Source: Verrucomicrobiota bacterium
GTDB taxonomy: Bacteria > Verrucomicrobiota > Verrucomicrobiia > Limisphaerales > UBA1096
Direction: 5' to 3'
Assembly: GCA_003972865.1 (NCBI GenBank)
Contig: QOAX01000025.1
Span: forward strand, 1 to 7,336
Length of the DNA stretch: 7,336 nucleotides
Shown: one piece after another, positions 4,354-7,336 of the stretch
How the letters are laid out: each line of letters starts with the position of its first letter
Position numbering within the stretch: the first letter of the stretch is position 1
Program-made: the position numbers and the translations under genes
Notes under the pieces: model-generated
Told to the model about the DNA's origin: nothing
Databases searched by the model: none
The model's input: only the letters and a program-made list of their open reading frames with translations

Positions 4354-5779
4354 AGATCAGCGCGGGCAGGGTGCGCCATTTCATGCGGCGGATTTTTTTT
4401 GGTGACGCTCCGAGGTAACGCGGGCGGCCGTCCACCGGCATTCCATCCGGACCGATGCGGATGCCTTTCTTTTTTATCCGCTCCTGAATTGAGCGCAGCA
4501 GTTCACCGGCCATCACCGCCGAGTGGTACTCGATGGCGACTTCCGTGTTCAACCGCTCGGAACGGGGGTCGATGTTGAACGAGCCGACCATGCCGATGCC
4601 GGCCTGCTCCAGGACCATGCTCTTGGTGTGCAGCGTCTCCATCCCCTCGCGGCCCGGTTCGCCAGCAAGCTCGATGATCTCCAGCCCGAGGGCAAGGTAA
4701 TCCTCCTTTTCTCTCTGGTAAACAGCCTGGACGAGGAGGTTGTCGGTCGAGTTGAGGGAGTTGGTGAACACAATCACCCGGACGCCGCGCCGGATGGCAT
4801 CGCCCAGAACGGTACGGGCCTTCTTCGTCAGGATGAGATACGGTGACTCAATCCAGATTGTCTCTCCCGGCCCGGCATTGTTCACCAGCTCGGCGATGTG
4901 GTACCCGGTGTGTTGGCCACGGGATTTCCTGCCGCTGGGATCGGCCAAAAAACGGATTTCATCCACCGGCCGCAGTCGCTGGTTCCAATCAATGGGGCTC
5001 GGCAATTGCACCACCCTTGGCTGCGACTGAAACTCCGCCCAAGCCCGGTCGAGCGCCGCCTTGGCCGTATCAATGTCGCGCCGGAGGATGGCCCGGTACA
5101 CCGGCGGGGTGGGCCGTCGGCGGCTGGCCGTGAGGCGCTTGGGCGCGTCATCGGGCCGGATGAGGCAGCGGTATTTGCCAACCCACATCGGCTTCACCTT
5201 CGGCCCGTTCCAGAGCGTCATGAAGTGCGCGTTTGCCTGTGTAGCAGTTTCGCCCTCGACGAGGATGTCCCGGTCGATCCGGTTGCGATACGCCGTGTCG
5301 CCCTCCTTCCGGTACCGGCTCAGCCCGAAATAGGAGTTGTCGATGTTGCGTCCGCCGGTGATCAGCCTGTGGCCGTCCGCGATGAAAAGCTTGTCGTGCA
5401 AACGCCGGTTGAACCGAAACGGCTTCAGTGGGTCGAACGGGTGAAACACCCGGATCTCCACGCCTTCCCGGACCAGGTGCGCGCCGAGGTGCGAGGGAAT
5501 ACTGTTAAAAAGAGCATCAACCATTAGGCGCACCTTGACGCCGCGCCGGGCCGTTTCGCGCAGCAGCGCGAAGCCACGCATCGTGAAATCGTCCTCCTCC
5601 CCGCCCACGTAAAAGTAGGAGATATTCAGTTCACGCCGGGCCCCAATGGCGAGATCGTACCGGGATTGCGCGGCGTCCGCCGGGCCATTGATCAGGCAAA
5701 CACGGTCGGCCCCTGTCAACGGGAGGGCAACTGTCAGCAGAACGCAACACGCGAACAGGAGCTTGGCCAGGCGATTCAT
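4337..5779 (-). CDS. Exported phospholipase D superfamily protein, cardiolipin synthase (ClsC)-like
   Basis: This 480-residue protein starts at the ATG complementary to 5777-5779, which begins a Sec-type signal peptide (MNRLAKLL, hydrophobic 7-20, likely cleavage near ALPLTGA). An in-frame ATG at 5854 would put 25 polar residues before it and cross the intergenic palindrome, so it is less likely. Two PLD catalytic motifs are visible: HDKLFIAD (His128, Lys130, Asp135) followed by GGRN, and HTKSMVLE (His384, Lys386, Glu391) followed by GSFNIDPRS (399-407) and LNTEVAI. Motif order, spacing and length resemble E. coli ClsC, which makes cardiolipin from phosphatidylglycerol and phosphatidylethanolamine. 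The second motif has Glu where Asp is usual. Other PLD activities (phospholipase, transphosphatidylase) are possible. The predicted export suggests action in the periplasm or on the outer face of the inner membrane. It is convergent with ispE and divergent from the secreted protein at 5905. Confidence 0.88.
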   Translation of the reverse strand: MNRLAKLLFACCVLLTVALPLTGADRVCLINGPADAAQSRYDLAIGARRELNISYFYVGGEEDDFTMRGFALLRETARRGVKVRLMVDALFNSIPSHLGAHLVREGVEIRVFHPFDPLKPFRFNRRLHDKLFIADGHRLITGGRNIDNSYFGLSRYRKEGDTAYRNRIDRDILVEGETATQANAHFMTLWNGPKVKPMWVGKYRCLIRPDDAPKRLTASRRRPTPPVYRAILRRDIDTAKAALDRAWAEFQSQPRVVQLPSPIDWNQRLRPVDEIRFLADPSGRKSRGQHTGYHIAELVNNAGPGETIWIESPYLILTKKARTVLGDAIRRGVRVIVFTNSLNSTDNLLVQAVYQREKEDYLALGLEIIELAGEPGREGMETLHTKSMVLEQAGIGMVGSFNIDPRSERLNTEVAIEYHSAVMAGELLRSIQERIKKKGIRIGPDGMPVDGRPRYLGASPKKIRRMKWRTLPALIFKGWL

Positions 5780-5823
5780 CGGTGGCGATTGTGTAACCGC
5801 AGAACCACCAAATGACAACGATT

Positions 5824-5839
5824 TCCGCTTGCAAGCGGA
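5824..5839. promoter_or_regulatory. Perfect 16-bp palindrome in divergent intergenic region
   Basis: TCCGCTTGCAAGCGGA is a perfect palindrome located 44 bases before the phospholipase D start and 65 bases before the start at 5905. The position suits a dimeric regulator acting on one or both genes, but no clear -35/-10 pair was found on either side. Its arms CGCTTG/CAAGCG are those of the scattered CGCTTGGCCAAGCG motif with the central GC missing, so it may be a member of that family instead of an operator. The rest of 5780-5904 holds only a small CCATT-GCGA-AATGG stem-loop (5859-5872). Confidence 0.4.
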
Positions 5840-5904
5840 TGATAAGACTTGCATGGCCCATTGCGAAATGGCATCATTCCTGTCGTTCCAAACTTGAATT
5901 CACC

Positions 5905-7336
5905 ATGAAAATTTTCATGCACTTCACTCGTTGTATCCGTTCGACCCGTCGCTTGGCCAGGGCGACAGGTTTGAGTCTCGGCTTGGCCATGGCGGCCAAC
6001 GTCGTCGCCGATCCGGCCAAGATCACCTCCCAGCCAAGCGATCTCTCGGCGGAGGCGGGCACGGCGGCCAGCTTCTCGGCTGAGGTGTCCGGCAGCCCGA
6101 ACACCTATCGCTGGCACCGCGCCAACGGCGGCGGCGGCGCGCTGGGTTTCGCGGGCGGCAACCGGTACGTCTCGGTGCCGATCGACGTGCCGGAGACGGA
6201 GTACACGGTGGAGTTCTGGTTCCGCACGGAGGATCCCAACGCGGGTTTATTCTGCGTGGTGGATGCCAATCTTGGTGGAGGTGGCCACGACCGCCATTTG
6301 CACCTCACCGGGGGCAACATCCGTGTCCGCACCTGGAGCGGTCCGGGCATCGAAGTATCCGATGGACTGAACCTGGCCGACGGAAAGTGGCACCACATTG
6401 CACACGTGATCAGCTACGATCTTGGCGGGCAGTTCGTCTACGTGGACGGCGAACTGGTGATCGAAGGAATCAAGGACATGTCCGACTTCGACTGGCAGTT
6501 GCACATCAACATCGGTTTCTCCAACGACGCCGCCAGCCAGTATCTCAACGGACAGATCGATGAGCTTCGCATTTGGGATTACGCACTCGAGCAGGAGGAA
6601 ATCCAGGCACGGATGAACAAGCCACTCAACGGCGACGAGGATTGGCTGCTTGCCTATTACAACTTTGACCAAACCGAGGGTGACACGCTGACCGACCTGA
6701 GCGGCAACGAGTATGATGGCACGCTGATTAATTTTGCGGGGAGCGGCTGGACATCCTCGACCGCACGGCTTGGGGTGGAATCCGCCTTAACCGACGGAGG
6801 CGGCATTACCGGCGCCGACTCGACCGAATTAAAGTTTGTCAGCTTGGCCAAGAGCGACGAGGACACATACCACCTTCGCGTGAGCAACCCCGCCGGCGAC
6901 GTCGCGAGCAACAAGGTCAAGCTGACGGTCACTGCCGAGACGGTTCCGCCGACCCTGTTGTCCCACGGCGCACTGGTAACTGAGGATGAGTACACAGAGG
7001 TCGCCGTACGCTTTGATGAGGCATTGCACCCGGACACAGCGGGCGATGCAGGCAACTACTCGATCGCCGGGGCCGATGTGGTGGATGTGATTGTACAGGA
7101 CAGCGGCGACGGGGTGTTGCTTGATGTCGAGGGCCTGGACGTTGGCGACTACCAGCTCAACGTCTCAGGGGTGACGGATCTTGCCGGGAACAAGATGGCC
7201 CCCTCCAAGACCCCGGGAGGCTTCATCTCTCTGCAGGTGTTGAACATCGGTGATGTTGACCCCACCGGTGTGGCGCACAATTTCGGCGATGAAATCGAGG
7301 TGATCGCCGGGGGGTTTGACATTTGGTCCAACGCCG
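5905..7336 (+). CDS. Secreted multidomain protein with Ig-like, nested LamG-like and further Ig-like modules (3' end outside window)
   Basis: The frame from ATG 5905 is open for 477 codons to the window edge. Residues 1-35 are a signal peptide with an Arg-rich start (STRRLARA), a moderately hydrophobic core and probable cleavage NVVA/D. Residues 39-73 look like the first half of an Ig-like domain (ITSQPSDLSAEAG ... YRWHRAN). After a GGGG spacer a LamG-like/concanavalin A-like domain runs from 79 to about 277: LGFAGGNRYVSVP, YTVEFWFRT, DGKWHHIAHVI, VYVDGELV, GQIDELRIWDYAL, then a DWLLAYYNFDQ segment. Residues 290-342 read as the missing second half of the Ig fold (GGGITGADSTELKF, DTYHLRVSNPAGD). 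Residues 348-435 resemble a bacterial Big_5/SbsD-type Ig-like repeat (VRFDEALHP, GVTDLAGN). The end (IGDVDPTGVA ... GGFDIWSNA) resembles the opening of a concanavalin A-like module seen in large PVC secreted proteins. Likely an adhesive or glycan-binding surface protein; any C-terminal anchor such as PEP-CTERM lies outside the window. Confidence 0.85.
   Translation, partial: MKIFMHFTRCIRSTRRLARATGLSLGLAMAANVVADPAKITSQPSDLSAEAGTAASFSAEVSGSPNTYRWHRANGGGGALGFAGGNRYVSVPIDVPETEYTVEFWFRTEDPNAGLFCVVDANLGGGGHDRHLHLTGGNIRVRTWSGPGIEVSDGLNLADGKWHHIAHVISYDLGGQFVYVDGELVIEGIKDMSDFDWQLHINIGFSNDAASQYLNGQIDELRIWDYALEQEEIQARMNKPLNGDEDWLLAYYNFDQTEGDTLTDLSGNEYDGTLINFAGSGWTSSTARLGVESALTDGGGITGADSTELKFVSLAKSDEDTYHLRVSNPAGDVASNKVKLTVTAETVPPTLLSHGALVTEDEYTEVAVRFDEALHPDTAGDAGNYSIAGADVVDVIVQDSGDGVLLDVEGLDVGDYQLNVSGVTDLAGNKMAPSKTPGGFISLQVLNIGDVDPTGVAHNFGDEIEVIAGGFDIWSNA

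Noticed and set aside
5777..5854. Upstream ATG (5854) for the phospholipase D gene
   Set aside because: It would add 25 polar residues before a clear signal peptide and run through the 16-bp palindrome; ATG 5779 fits export better.
6105..7331. Several minus-strand ORFs opposite the Ig/LamG gene
   Set aside because: They are fragmented shadows; the plus-strand frame is open for 477 codons with signal peptide and recognisable domains.

Overview
The window is GC-rich and almost fully coding. It carries a chromosomal block of envelope and housekeeping genes from a Gram-negative bacterium, most likely of the Verrucomicrobiota (PVC group). The evidence for that placement is a TolB-Pal module, two lipoproteins with clear lipoboxes, a lipoprotein resembling the exosortase-associated TIGR04073 family, and a large secreted Ig/LamG protein of the kind common in Verrucomicrobiota and Planctomycetota. 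None of the start codons has a convincing Shine-Dalgarno sequence. The lineage is inferred from gene content, not from a marker gene.

Layout. Bases 1-161 are the last 52 codons of tolB, and pal (186-791) follows after 24 bases; together they are the periplasmic and outer-membrane arm of the Tol-Pal system. tatA (877-1143) and tatC (1255-2814) encode a twin-arginine translocase. This TatC is unusual. It has a long N-terminal extension made of a Lys-rich 16-residue tandem repeat followed by a His/Asp-rich tract, an enlarged first periplasmic loop, and an apparent +1 frameshift separating a plausible ATG start (1182) from the main frame. A probable terminator (2831-2867) precedes a TIGR04073-like lipoprotein (2878-3381). 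A strong terminator (3404-3433) then lies five bases before the GTG start of ispE (3439-4353), an enzyme of the MEP isoprenoid pathway.

On the minus strand, an exported ClsC-like phospholipase D superfamily protein (4337-5779) converges on ispE with a 17-base overlap. A 125-base divergent intergenic region containing a perfect 16-bp palindrome separates it from a secreted multidomain protein (5905 to the window end). In that protein a LamG-like domain appears to be nested inside an Ig-like domain.

Two things stand out. One is the TatC extension with its frameshifted start. The other is a recurring short palindrome, CGCTTGGCCAAGCG and its shorter forms, scattered through unrelated genes in different frames. 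It looks like a genome-wide iterated motif, but only a genome-scale count could establish that. I saw no RNA genes, CRISPR arrays, insertion sequences or phage genes.
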